A stretch of 64,000 nt of DNA from positions 26,483,598 through 26,547,597 of the forward strand of contig CM065297.1 of NCBI GenBank assembly GCA_032871835.1, read 5' to 3'. Positions within the stretch are counted from its first letter, which is position 1; each line of letters opens with the position of its first letter. A program made the position numbers and the translations under genes. This document shows, piece after piece, positions 45,772 to 57,480 of the stretch. Source of the DNA: Dipteronia dyeriana. Lineage: Eukaryota; Streptophyta; Magnoliopsida; Sapindales; Sapindaceae. The notes below the pieces were generated by a model. The model saw only the letters and a program-made list of their open reading frames with translations, ran no database searches and had not been told where the DNA came from.

Positions 45772-47880
45772 TCACTCCATTAAACAAATCCTAATAGATC
45801 TACTAAGAGTCTTGAATCGAGTAGCATCTAAGGGTTTAGTAAATAGATCCGCTAGTTGATCATTTGTACCTACATGCTCAAGTACAATGCATTTGCTCTC
45901 AACTAGTTCTCTAATGAAATGATGACGGATGTCAATATGCTTAGTCCTAGAATGCTGAACCGAATTCTTTGAAATGTTAATTGTACTCATGTTATCACAA
46001 AAGAGAGTAAGAGTACCTTGATTGAATCCATAGTCGACTAGCATTTGCTTTATCCAAAGAAGTTGTGTGCATCCACTCCCAGCAGTAACGTATTCGGCCT
46101 CAGTCGTGGACAGGGAAATCGAATTTTGCTTCTTGCTAAACCAAGAGGCAAGGTTGTTCCAAAGGAAAAAGAAACCGCCCGATGTACTTTTCCTATCATC
46201 ACAATTTCCTGCCCAATCTGCATCACTAAAGCCTACAAGACTAGCATTAGTGTCAAAAGAGTACCAAATCCCATAGTTGGATGTCCCATTCACATATCGA
46301 ATGATTCTCTTAACAGAAGAAAGATGGGACTCCTTAGGATCCGCTTGGTACCTAGCACACACACCCACACTAAAGGAGATATCGGGCCTACTTGTGGTCA
46401 AATAGAGCAAGCTACCAATCATGCCACGATATAAAGTTTGGTCCACACTTTTACCACTAGCATCCTTGCTTAGCTTCAAAGTGGTACTCATGGGTGTATC
46501 ACACTGTTTGGCACTTCCAAGGCCAAATTTCTTCACTAGTTTTTTGTCATATTTAGCTTGAGATACGAAAATTCCATCATCCATGTGTTTAATTTGTAAA
46601 CCTAGAAAGTAACTCAACTCACCAATAAGACTCATCTCAAATTCTTGAGACATGACATCAACAAATTGTTGGACTTTGGTGTCATTGGTAGAGCCAAAGA
46701 CTATATCATCAACATAGATTTGAGCTATAAAGAGCTCATCCTTGTTTTTCTTGATGAATAGAGTCTTGTCAACACTACCTCTAGTGTAGCCACTATCTAT
46801 GAGAAATTAAGTAAGACGCTCATACCAAGCCCTAGGTGCTTGTTTCAACCCATATAAAGCTTTCTTGAGGTGATAGACATGATTAGGGTGGTGAGGATCC
46901 ACAAACCCTTTGGGTTGCTCAACAAACACTTCCTCTTGTAAAAAACCAATGAGAAAGGCACTCTTAACATCCATTTGATATAACTTGAACTTGTGCAAAC
47001 AAGAAATGGATAAAAGAAGCCTAATGGACTCAATCCTAGCAACGGGAGCAAATGTCTCCTCAAAGTCAATACCCTCAATTTGAGAGTATCCTTGTGCAAC
47101 AAGCCTAGCCTTGTTTCTTACAATGTTGCCATCCTCATCGGATTTGTTCCTAAATACCCAGTTTGTGCCTATCACATTGGTGTTCTTAGGCCTAGGAACT
47201 AGAGTCCAAACATCATTCCTTTCAAATTGGTTAAGCTCTTCTTGCATGGCAAGAACCAAAAATTCATCTTTTAAGGCTTCATCAATTTTCTTGGGGTATA
47301 TTTGAGAGATGTAGCAAGTGTAGCTAATAAGATTGGCCATTTGACGCCTCGTCCTAACACCCTCACTATCTTCACCAATAATGTCATCTTTGTCATGAAG
47401 TTTCCTAACCCATGGAGCAGATTTTTTTGAGTCCAAGTGAGGAATCCTATCACTAAGTTGTGCTATGTCATCATCAAGATTAGCCTTTTCAACATTAGAG
47501 ATATCAACTACTTTCTCCAAAGGGGAGTCATCAACTAAATCTACCTCCTCCTCATGGTCATTAGTTGTGAGCCTAGTATCATCAATGACAACATTAGATG
47601 ATTCCATTACGGTCCTAGTTCTTAGATTAAAAACTCTATAGGCTCTACTATTCAAGGCATAGCCAATGAAGATACCCTCATCACTCTTAGCATCAAATTT
47701 GCCAAGTTGATCACGGTCATTCAAAATGTAGCATTTGCTTCCAAAAGTGTGGAAGTAGCTAACATTGGCTTCCTACCTTTCCATAACTCATAGTAGGTTT
47801 GCCTAGTGTGGGGCCTAAGAAAAACTCTATAAGATTCCTAGGGACATTATTGCTAAGCAACATCACACGGGCTATTTCTT
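45772..47880 (-). pseudogene. Copia C integrase C-terminus, reverse transcriptase and RNase H
   Basis: Nearly intact. 47724-46807 (minus) reads [32 protein letters not shown], then reverse transcriptase with [27 protein letters not shown] motif and [16 protein letters not shown] single TAA at 46806-46808 replaces a Gln codon. The catalytic AQIYVDDIVFGSTND is at about 46700. From 46653 the frame is open to 45772: SRPDISFSVGVCARYQ, FSDADWAGNCDDRKSTSG and STTEAEYVTAGSGC for RNase H, CDNMSTINISKN, and the end SRSIRICLME. Copies RNA to DNA in a live element. Only one stop in this stretch makes it the youngest pol in the window. Confidence 0.9.
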
Positions 47881-48402
47881 AAAGAACCGTATTCTTCCTC
47901 TCAATAACTCCATTTTGTTGAGGTGTCCTAGGAGCCGAAAACTCATGAGAAATGCCTAGAATATTGTAAAAGTTTTCAAAATGAGCATTCTCAAATTCCT
48001 TCCCATGGTCACTCCTAATTCTCTTAATGCTTTTAATCTTGGAGTTCATTTCATTTTGAATTTTATAGCAAAGCATTTTAAACTTATCAAAAGTTTCAGA
48101 TTTTTCTCTAAGGAAATAAGTCCATGTGTACATAGAGAAGTCATCTACACACATAAAAATGTATCTCTTTCCACCTAAACACTTGGTTTGCATAGGACCC
48201 ATAAGACCATGTGGAGAAGCTCTAGAGGTTCTTTGGTGGTTATATACTTGCCCTTTTTGTGCATACTTTTGGTTTGCTTCCCTTGTTGGCAAGGTCCACA
48301 AACACCATTAACCTTTTTCCCAAGCTTTGGAAGGCCTCGCACAACATTAAACTTATCTACGATTCTTAAATCCCTAAAGTTCATGTGAACAAGTCTTTCA
48401 TG
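47879..48402 (-). pseudogene. Copia C pre-integrase end and integrase core
   Basis: Minus strand: MNFRDLRIVDKFNVVRGLP and KKVNGVCGPCQQGKQTKS give the zinc-binding part. The core follows in the frame of 48301-47879: LLHMVL-type segment where the first catalytic Asp (HxDLxGP) should be but a frameshift falls, FMCVDDFSMYTWTYFLR, IRSDHGKEFEN with the second Asp, and SAPRTPQQNGVIERKN with the Glu. A stop after KNTVL at 47879 breaks the frame. Confidence 0.85.
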
Positions 48403-49197
48403 TCACAACTCTATTTGTTCATCCTTGGACACATTACAAGACACACTTCTAGCCTCAAGACAATAGCGATTGTCACTAGACCTCATACATTTTAACAAGG
48501 TTTGTCCATTAGGCAATAGGATAGAACAATCATTTTTCCTAAACAAGATGGAGAGTCCATCATCACTAAGATGTGAAATGCTTATCAAATTGGCTTTTAG
48601 GCCATCAACATATAAAGTATTGGACAATGAGGGTAATCCGAGAATGGAAATGGTTCCCTTTCCTTTGACCTTCTTTTTGGATCCATCACCAAATGTGACA
48701 TTTCCTCCCTCCTCCATCACAAGAGTCTCAAAGAAACTCTTATTTCCAGTCATGTGCCTAGAGCACCCACTATCTAAGTACCAAAAATCACAAGAATGAG
48801 CTTTCAACGCAATTGGTACAACATGGCAAATGTGTTCATCCTTTCTAATCAATTTAGGTGCAGTATTTTTCTTCCTAGTGGTCAATGGTACATGGGCTCT
48901 AATTGTCCTAGGATCATGCAAATGTGTTCCACTTTTCCTAGTGACATGCATCATGGCTCTAGGTTTCTTAGGATCATGCATCATGGCTCTACATGTCCTA
49001 GGATCATGCATCATGGCTCTAGCATTTTTCTTTTCTATCATACTTTCAATCCTACACAATTTGATATACCTAAAGCAATTTGGTCTAATGTGACCATCAA
49101 TAACACAAAAATGACATGTAGGTAAAAAGTTAGGAATTATACCATATCCTTGAAGATGCATTAGAGCCTTCCCATGTCTTTGTGGTTGTCTTGCTTG
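48403..49197 (-). pseudogene. Copia C second zinc knuckle and protease
   Basis: 49161-48403 (minus), open: CHFCVIDGHIRPNC is a CCHC knuckle, followed by three to four copies of a 10-residue repeat starting RAMMHDP. Protease follows with FWYLDSGCSRHMTGN (about 48770), the copia active-site signature, then VTFGDGSKKKVKGKG and LYVDGLKANLISISHL of the pre-integrase side. In a working element this enzyme releases gag and pol proteins. This is the only element in the window with an intact copia DSG motif. Confidence 0.9.
48946..49035. repeat. 30-bp tandem repeat (10 residues) in copia C
   Basis: Three copies of a 30-base unit containing CATCATGGCTCTA, in frame, giving repeated RAMMHDP plus three residues, and one decayed copy beyond. 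It lies between knuckle and protease. Confidence 0.85.
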
Positions 49198-50886
49198 TTA
49201 TTGAGGAGCTTTCCTTCTTTGTTGTTGGGCAAGACTTGATTGCTTCCTTGGTTGAGCTTGCATGATGGGTGTCTTCCCTTTGTGAGCTTTTGGTTGAGGG
49301 AAATTAACTTGAGGAGCCCTTATAGGATGAGCTTGAGGTGGTCTTCTTGGTGCCACCTTCACTTGAGCACTACTTGAACACTCTCTTAGATCAAGCTTCT
49401 TCCTAGGAGTTTGATGAGAAGAGGACCCATTGAAGTTCATACTTCTTACAAAAATGGTCTTGCTTGGAGTGGAGGACATCTTGTCATCTTCAAACCCAAG
49501 CCCCTTCCTGTCACTTGGCCTTTTTCCAACATCTATCATATGGTCAAGTTTCTTGGTGCTAGAGTTCATCTTAGCCAACAACCCTCTAGCATCTTCAAGC
49601 TCTTTCTTCAACCCTTCTTCACTCCTCTTAGATCTTTCCAACTCTTTATTTAGTTGGTCAACTTGAGTTGAGAGGTCTAGATTTTCTTCTTTTAATCTCT
49701 TGATCTCATTCTTGTTCTTCAATCTTGAGCTCTCAAACTTGGTCATGTAGTCATTGAGATCCATCCTACCCACACTTCTATTTGTGGATTGTGATAAAGA
49801 TCTATCATCACTTGAGTAGTTTTCCTATTGACTTTCATTCTCTTCTTCACTAGCATCTTTGCTCCTAAGAGATGATATAAATGCTATGAAGTTAGCCATG
49901 AGTTCTTCATCATCCGAAGACTCATCTCTTTCATTAGAGTTATCACTTTCACTCCATGTGGTAGCCATCACTTTTCCCTTTCTCTTGACCTTGTGATTTG
50001 CACATTCAGGGGCAAAGTGACCTATCCCACCACATTCATAGCATTGGACTCTTTTCTTCTCGGTATTTTCTTGCCTAGGCTCAAGCTTTTTGAAGGGAGC
50101 ATTTTTCTTCAAGTCTTGACCCTTGGATCCAAAGCCTTTCTTCTCGGACTTGTAGAATTTCTTGAATTTCCTCATTAGCAAGGCTATCTCTTCATCCGAG
50201 TCATCACCTTCCTCCTTCCCAACTTTGGAGGCTTTCAAAGCAATATCTTTTTATTTCTTTGATGGTGTGGGGTTGGGACATTTCCTAGATTCATATGCTA
50301 GAAGCCTCCCAATCACTTTACTTGGCTTCATGTCCTTGTAACCACTATTTTCTTCCAAAGCCGTCACCTTAGACTCAAACCTATCGGGTAGAGATCTCAT
50401 AATCTTCTACTTGATCTTCCTATCCGAATAAGGATCACCAGGTTGATGACTTTGGTTAACAATGTCCATCAACCTTATTTCAAAATCATTGAAGCACTCG
50501 TTCTCATCCATCTTGAGCAATTCGAACTGCGTTTGGAGAACTTGAAGCTTCGATTCCTTAACCACGTCGGTTCCTTCATGTGCAACTTCTAGGATATCCC
50601 ATGCTTCTTTAGCTATCCTAGTATTTTGAACCAACTTGTATTGGTTATCATCCATTGCACAAAGGATGGCATGCATTGCCTTCCTATTCCACTTTGAAGC
50701 CTCAAACTCTTGTGCAATCCACTGAGCCTTTGGTTTGAGTACATCATCTCCTCCATCTGCGAGAGTCATCATGGGTGAAGTGTAGCCATCTTCAACTGCC
50801 ATCCAAGCCCTGTCATGAATTTGGCATATGTACGACTCCATCTTGTCTTTCCAAGAGGCATAATTCAACTCGGTAAGGAGTGGAGG
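49198..50886 (-). pseudogene. Copia C gag
   Basis: Reading on the minus strand starts directly at the LTR as PPLLTELNYASWKDKM; there is no ATG or leader. The gag core runs to 50407 (MHAILCAMDDNQYKLV, AKEAWDILEVAHEGT). A stop TAG lies at about 50405 and another at 50250. 50238-49825 holds a charged linker and the first CCHC knuckle (CYECGGIGHFAPEC). 49773-49198 is a long coiled coil (LKEENLDLSTQVDQLNKELE) followed by a basic Pro/Gln-rich tail. The long coiled-coil gag is a SIRE feature. Stops separate the parts. Confidence 0.88.
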
Positions 50887-52443
50887 TGTGAAAAATTAAT
50901 CTATAGGGGGGGGGGGGGTGAATAGATTTTAATTAACTTTTACCCAATTTTCGTTAAGAGTCAAGTTGACAAAAATACCCCTATCTAGTTGCAAAGATAT
51001 CACAAGTGTAATAAATACGAAAATAGTAAAAGCACTTGAGATATACGTGGAAAACATTCAAATGGGAAAAACCATGGGCTGATGAGTGCGCCACACTAGA
51101 ACCTCGAATCCACTAATGATAAAGGAATTACAACCTAATCCCGGTTTAATCCTCCACCACTACCTAATCTCGGTATAAGTGAACCTAGTTCATCATGCTT
51201 GTGCTTTAAGCTACCTACTCCCGGAAGCAACACAAGTCTTACTGCTCAATGAAGAGATAAAGTGTCCTAAGAGAATATATAATGATATTTAATAAACAAA
51301 CAAGGCTAAGAAACCCTATATGCTTATCTAGGATAATAAGATGCAATTAATGCAATCCTAGATATCAAGTGCTAAATGACATGTTCAAATAGCTTAGCTA
51401 AACATAGATCAAACAATCCTATGAAGTTATGACAATACAACACTCAATCATGGCATCACAACAATCTCTAATTTGTATCTAGAAATAATCTAAGAGAATA
51501 CAATTATTTAAAGAGATGGTTTAGTAAGGAAAACACTTAACTTGTAAGAAGATAGTGAAAAGCTCACCAAACAAGATGTGATGAAGCAACCCTATCCATA
51601 GATGCACTCTAGATGAACTTAGATGATGCAAAATGAAGATTTGATGCTCATGGGAATGCTTTGAGTGATTAAAAATGAGTTCTTGGGAATGTTTTTCCTT
51701 TGAAATGTGTTCTAAGGAAGAAATATGATATTCTGAACTCATACACGACCTTAAGGCATTGAGTTATATATATATAAGATCCAATCAAAGTGAAGTCGTT
51801 TTGGAAAAAATGTTCCAGCTTCCTCTGCGTGCGCTGGTGACGTGAGTTGGTCGAGCAGCGCACCACCATTGCACAGCCTATTTTTAAAACAGGAGCTGGT
51901 CGAGTGGCGCATCCCAGTAGTGTAACATAAGCGCAGATTCTCTCGGAAGTTTACGCTGGTGAGGTTGCGCTAGACGAGTAGCACATGCCCATATTTTTCA
52001 GCTACGCGCGGGTGCAGCAGCACAAATCAGTGGCTCACGACTAGCATTGGTCCACTATGAAAGTTGTGCCAGTCGAGTAGCGCACCACCAGCGCAAGGCC
52101 TATTTTTCAACACTCAAATGCACAAAACAATGAGATCAAGAGTGATGAACTTGCATCATATTTTAATGACTAGCATGACATACAACTTTCATAGCAAGAT
52201 GAAAATAGGTCAACAAGAGTCATGTAAACTGAAATGCACACAAGAAAAAACTCAACAAATAAGATCAAGAGTTATGCATGAATATTTGAGAGTGTGCAAT
52301 TATCTCTTCAAAGTAAGTAAGCACACGAATTTTACCTTTGATGCTTCTCCTCTTGAAGTCTTAAGAGCCTAAGCTACCCTTACATGAACCCCAACAATGT
52401 GATTGTTCACGAAATAAGTCAATCAACAAATGAGGACTTTTCA
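50887..52443 (-). repeat. 5' LTR of SIRE-like copia C
   Basis: 1557 bp from TGTGAAAAATTAATC to GAGGACTTTTCA. It has a run of 14 G where the 3' LTR has 6. The GC-rich island at 51828-52095 is shorter than in the 3' LTR by loss of repeat units. Confidence 0.92.
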
Positions 52444-55044
52444 CATACAAATTAACATTCAACATGATTGTTATGAGAAAACAATATATTCACGTATGCT
52501 CAAATCTCCACTCTTAGTCTACAAAACATACAACAAGAATCAATGTATCTTATGAAAAAAAAATATTCAATGTAGATAAAATTCCATAAGTTGTACTTAG
52601 AGTATTAAGTTGTACTTAGAGTATTACAATGTGATACTTTACAACTTGAATGAAATATCACAATGTACAAAGTTATCTAACATACACAAACAATATTGTA
52701 TAAGGAAGTCAACTTACGTAAAGAGTTCTATCCATAGTATTCGAATAACAAATACAAATCCTAGAGAGTTAGGGATAGAAAAAAGTTGACAGAAGATATA
52801 ACGTGGTAAACCTATGAAGAGAAAACATCCACGGGCTAGCAGCCACTGGCAAACAAAATCCACTAGTAGATAAGACAAGTACAATCTCTCAAGTGACCTC
52901 TTCACCTAGAAACTACCCTCATACCCTACTCTAGAAGTTGTTGCCCTATGCTCAACAATCTGAGGCTTCACACCTCTTGTCAAGACTTCCTTGCTCACCT
53001 TATCCGGATCCTCATGACCCAAGGCAAGACTTCTTGCTCAACTAAGTCCTCACGACTCTAGTCAAGACTTCCTTGCTCACCTATCCGAGTTCTCCCAACT
53101 CTAGGTAAGATTTCTTGCTCGACTATCCGGATCCTCCCAATCCTAGCCAAGACTTCCTTGCTCGACAATTCAAGGCTTCACACCTCTTGCCAAGTCTTCT
53201 TGCTCAATACCATAGGTCTCACACCTATTGTCAAGACTTCCTTCTTACAAGGCATCTAGGTGATCATGAATGCAAAATGCAAACAAGCACGCAACATAGA
53301 ATAAGATGATCAACAAATTCTATGGAAACTAGAATTAATCAATGAGCACACAAAGTATATTTCCTAGTTTATAATCCAAAAGTGACACCACACAAGATGA
53401 TGCATGAGCATATGAAATGTATGGATTAGGTACACTCCATGAAGATCTAGACATAGACAATAAAGTTCATAAAACAAGATTGTCTAGATCTTATGCATGA
53501 ATAAAAATCTAGAGCATGCCAAATTTCCAAACACATACTTTAAACCTAGATTTTATTCATGTTACTAAAGCTTGAAATAAACATGTTCATGAAGTACATA
53601 TTCAAGACTTTAGTACTAACACAAAAATGATAGAAACACAAGATATGATCAATCAAATCTCTAGCAATCATTTATAGCATATATTCACAAAATAGTCAAT
53701 TAAACTCTAATAGACTCTAAATATATAATCAAATGTGCTAATCCTAAACTTATTCAACAAATGAGTTCTAGCACATGATAAAACTATTAATCATGAAAAT
53801 AAAGTCAATCAAAGCACAAATAGTCCTAGATAAGATGCTAGCACAATACAACTCACAATCATGTGAAAACATAGGTTTGATTGAAACCTAACTCACAATC
53901 AAGTTTCTAATTAAGCACAACTAGCATTTAATTGAAGGTCTATCACTCATCAACATATTTTCAAGTCAAATACACACAAGTAGGAAGAAGACCCAAGGTA
54001 TTTGAACATTAGAATCAAGGAAATCAAAAGATAAACAACTACCTTGACAATTTCGAGTGCAGTCACGAAAATGGTTCGAACCACAAGAAAACTTGAACCA
54101 ATGACTTCACGGTTGCTTGGAGATGATAGAGGACTTCAATACGAAACTTCTCCAACTTGAATCACTCAAATCGGATAAGAAATGAGATAGATATGGTGAT
54201 TCAAAGTTGAGAGAAAAAACCTGGAAATTTTCTGCACTACATTTTCTTCTTCCTTGAATTCAAATGAGAGAGAGAAGAGATATATAAAGGAGAGGGAAGA
54301 GATATATGTGAAAAGACCAAAGCTTCCCCTTCAAGATGATTCCCCGAGATGGCGTGTGGGCATCTCGGGGCAGCAAGGAGTTGCAGCCGAGATGGCCACG
54401 CGCCATCTCGGGCTTGCACCTCTTGTTGGCCTTCGGCCATGGTGCAACTCCCATGCGCTTCCCTCGCGTTCTTCGACTGTTCTCCGACCTCCAAACTTGG
54501 AATTCGAATCTGTTTGCGGATTACAAACCATAACTCTCTCATGAACATGGACATATAAGATACTCAACCCAGAAAATAATAATTCGACTCGATACCCATG
54601 TTATACAAACATTTACACACACAAACACAATTCACACTAGAATGCAAACTACATAGAGATAGTTTCCAATCATGCATATTCCAAAACATGTTATTTCCAT
54701 ACCAATGCATGAGCATTCATCTTCAAGTGTGTGAATATGTTATACAAGGTGCACAACGATGCAGGGACACAAATGTATGATATGTGTGTGTGTGCCTATA
54801 ATGGTGTACAAAGATGTAGGGACACAAATGTATGATATGTGTGTGTGTGCCTAAGCCTTGAAAGAGAAAAGAAAGGTCTTAATATACCTTTGTAGAATCA
54901 TGAAGCACTTTTCCCTTTGAAGACTTGAACTTGCTTGAATAGTTGTCATGTCTTCTTTGAAGCTTGAATTATCATGAATCCTAGACAACTAAGTAAATGT
55001 TGTTTTGATATAGAACAATGCCAACAAAACTCACAAACCTAACA
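52444..55044 (-). repeat. SIRE-like LTR F, piece 2
   Basis: Continues LTR F after element C. It contains the ACGTGGTAAACC to CCACGGGCT block also found in LTRs of C and D, phrases AAGACTTCCTTGCTC repeated at 52985-53240, a GC-rich hairpin island at 54300-54500 (CCGAGATG with CATCTCGG), a duplicated stretch at 54750-54850 and the end CCTAACA. ATTTT after it (55045-55049) repeats ATTTT at 42852-42856. F appears to be a solo LTR or an LTR whose element is gone. The many short ORFs on both strands near 54300 come from the GC-rich island only. Confidence 0.7.
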
Positions 55045-55257
55045 ATTTTGAGTTCCAATAATCCTCGGAATCATTAATAAAACTCTTTAATTTCCACTAA
55101 AAACCTGAACCTGCATTCTCTTAACTGCAGACGCTTTCACACAGATTGATACAACTCGGTGTCAATCGATATAGCTATTACATATGGTGTGATCCTCCAC
55201 AGCAGTTCATAATTAGAGTTGTGTCATAATATCCATTATACCCCTCTAACTACATAT
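55045..55257 (-). repeat. Copia E 5' LTR, piece 2
   Basis: Matches 36510-36755 of the 3' LTR (for example GATACAACTCGGTGT and TGTGATCCTCCACAG). Ends with CATAT (55253-55257), the left target duplication of the next insertion. Confidence 0.88.
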
Positions 55258-57467
55258 TGTTGGGATTATGCTCAATAGCAAGAGTATAGTAATGTATTTG
55301 ACAATCTTTTCATATTAATAAAGTGATTTCTAGTTTAACAAATCTTATAGCATTTATACTTTAATTATTATAATTGTCAAAAGTAAATAATCATAAAGTC
55401 AAAAGACTATGAGAAAAGAAGAATTTTTCATACATCTAGATATGTATGAGGTAGACACAAATTCTTTTGTTAGTCTTGAATAATATTCACAACTTAAGAT
55501 AAAAGGTTGGGCGCTTTTATCTTGTCAAAGTTGTAGATTCTTTTGCTAGCATTTGAGTGGGATCAATTGTTTTATGATGAGTCTAAAATCATCAAAGTGT
55601 GGTGTCTTTAGGCAAAAGAATCTAGTGCACTGGGTGTATTGAATAGGATCACAATAAAATACTTTATCTAGAACCACCAATGGATAAAATTTTTCATTTG
55701 AAGACAATCGGAGAGTCTATCTTAATCCTGAGATAAATGATGGACTTATGGTTGCAAGTGTTATCATTTGAGCTATCAATGAGTACGATTATATAGCATA
55801 GTCTATCCTCGATAGTTTGGTGGTATTCATTTATTAATCGATAGAGGACTTCATTTATAGATATGGACATTGTGGCTCCATTTATTAAATGAGAGTAGAA
55901 TATCACCATATGGATGTTTTGAGGTATTGGATATTAAATCTTAACATTATGTTTTCAATATTGTTTATTGAAACATGGCTTCTAGACAAGTCAAAATATC
56001 CAAGTTCAAAATGTGGTCATATGTGTTAATATGGTAACTTGAAGAGCTATAAGCGGTCTATGAGCTCTTGGCGATTACTAATATTCTTCATGATGATACA
56101 CTTTCTCCAATAAGGTTGTCTAGGGTATGAATGAGTAACATCAACTTATTCTATCTTTATTTAAGAGTTCAATTTTAGTTGTTAGTGGAATGAACTAAAA
56201 TTAATAGATCGGACCTAAGTGAATCATTTGTTGATTGTGATTGGGTTGTGTCTATTGGAGCTTAAATTTAGATAGCCAGCCAAGATCCCCAATCCACACG
56301 AACTTGCATGGATAACTTAATATATTCTACCGGACCAATTTAAGGGTCCATCTAGAATTGTATTAAGGCATATGGACTTGTTTCTTTTTGTAAGAATGAG
56401 TTAAGTACACAAGTGGACTTTTTAAAAAAGTCCAATGGATTTAATAAAATAAGAAAAATAATATATATGCCTATATATTGCCGTGGGCGGCAATGATAAT
56501 ATATAAAAGCCTAAATATATTATTTTTTATTTTTTTATTTAATTAAATGGAAATTAATTAAATTGGTAATTAATTAATTATTTAATTAAAAGTTAAAATC
56601 TTTTTTCCTATTAGGAAAAGGTCTCCTAATATTATACTATTGTTGGTAGTATAATTAATATTAAAGACTATATATGATAAGTAGATAAATAAAAGGAATT
56701 ATTTATCTAGTCAAATTAGGAAGTCTTTAATATGGTCACAAATACACTAATGAGTTGGATTAGGAGTCTTGGTGTAGGAAAGAATTCTTTTTGGAAAAGG
56801 ATTCTTAACCACCAAGTAAATCCACCTAATGATAGGATTCTTAACCACCAAGTAAATCCTTCTTATGAGAGGATTTAGTCTCCTGTATATAATACCTATT
56901 AAATTCGACCAAGCATGAATTTTTGGTGTGAGATGTTTTTTATTTGTTTTTTATTGTTATATAAAAAAAAACCTTCATCAAACTCATTGTGTGAAGAATT
57001 CGGCAAAGCATAGAGAAAAGAGGGAATGTTTTTGTTTTCGATAGTACACTAGTATCCTTTGCATCAAAAGGGTTTTGTGTAGAATATCGAATCAAGGTTC
57101 ACGCGAGTTTCAATCAAATTGATTGGTAATTCAAAAGTGACCGGACATTCTTGGTTTTTCTCTTGGAGGATTATTGTGATTAACAAAGAAGAAGATTTTG
57201 TTTATTTCCATCCTCAGGTATACAATATAAAGAAAGGGAGCCCACGCTCCTAGGTGATTCGTGTTCGTGATTGGACTGGAAGATCTTCCAGATTCAATTA
57301 GACGCTAGTTCAACTGTCACAAAAAAAAGGTACGATACTTTTTATATACATCAATTAATATAGGGTTAAGGTTTTTGTTATTAAAAGAGAAATTTTTTAT
57401 ATATACGCAAACCCAAATTTTCAAAATTTCTCACGCTTCCGTTACGTTTGAACCTATTTTCCCTACA
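55258..57467 (+). mobile_element. Family-A copia solo LTR with perfect target duplication
   Basis: 2210 bp from TGTTGGGATTATGC to CCCTACA, flanked by CATAT on both sides (55253-55257 and 57468-57472). The host LTR of copia E reads across the site. No internal copia sequence remains, so it arose by LTR-LTR recombination after insertion. It is the cleanest full-length family-A LTR in the window. Confidence 0.95.
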
Positions 57468-57480
57468 CATATATCCTTTA
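57468..57480 (-). repeat. Copia E 5' LTR, piece 3
   Basis: Thirteen bases, CATATATCCTTTA, identical to the corresponding place in the 3' LTR (near 36764). They join the solo LTR and the Harbinger-like element. Confidence 0.85.

Larger units (their letters stand above)
42983..52443 (-). mobile_element. SIRE-like copia C with both LTRs
   Basis: 9461-bp minus-strand element: 5' LTR 50887-52443, gag with two zinc knuckles, protease, integrase, reverse transcriptase, RNase H, 1.2-kb spacer, polypurine tract and 3' LTR 42983-44555. Gag and pol order, the long coiled-coil gag and the gggtgaatagg LTR start fit the SIRE/Maximus lineage. The 5' LTR joins gag directly, without primer site or leader. 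The flanks (TATGG and CATAC) do not show a duplication. It interrupts LTR F. Confidence 0.88.

Noticed and set aside
48946..49035. Regular short repeats considered as a CRISPR-like array.
   Set aside because: Repeats are adjacent with no unique spacers, in frame within a retrotransposon gene, and the genome is a plant's.
42978..52448. Target duplication for element C.
   Set aside because: TATGG on the left and CATAC on the right do not match, and shifting the borders by a few bases gives no better pair.
54237..54567. Cluster of overlapping ORFs of 60-105 codons on both strands.
   Set aside because: They all fall in the GC-rich hairpin island of LTR F, where stop codons are rare by composition. 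No domain and no conservation of frame with LTR G.
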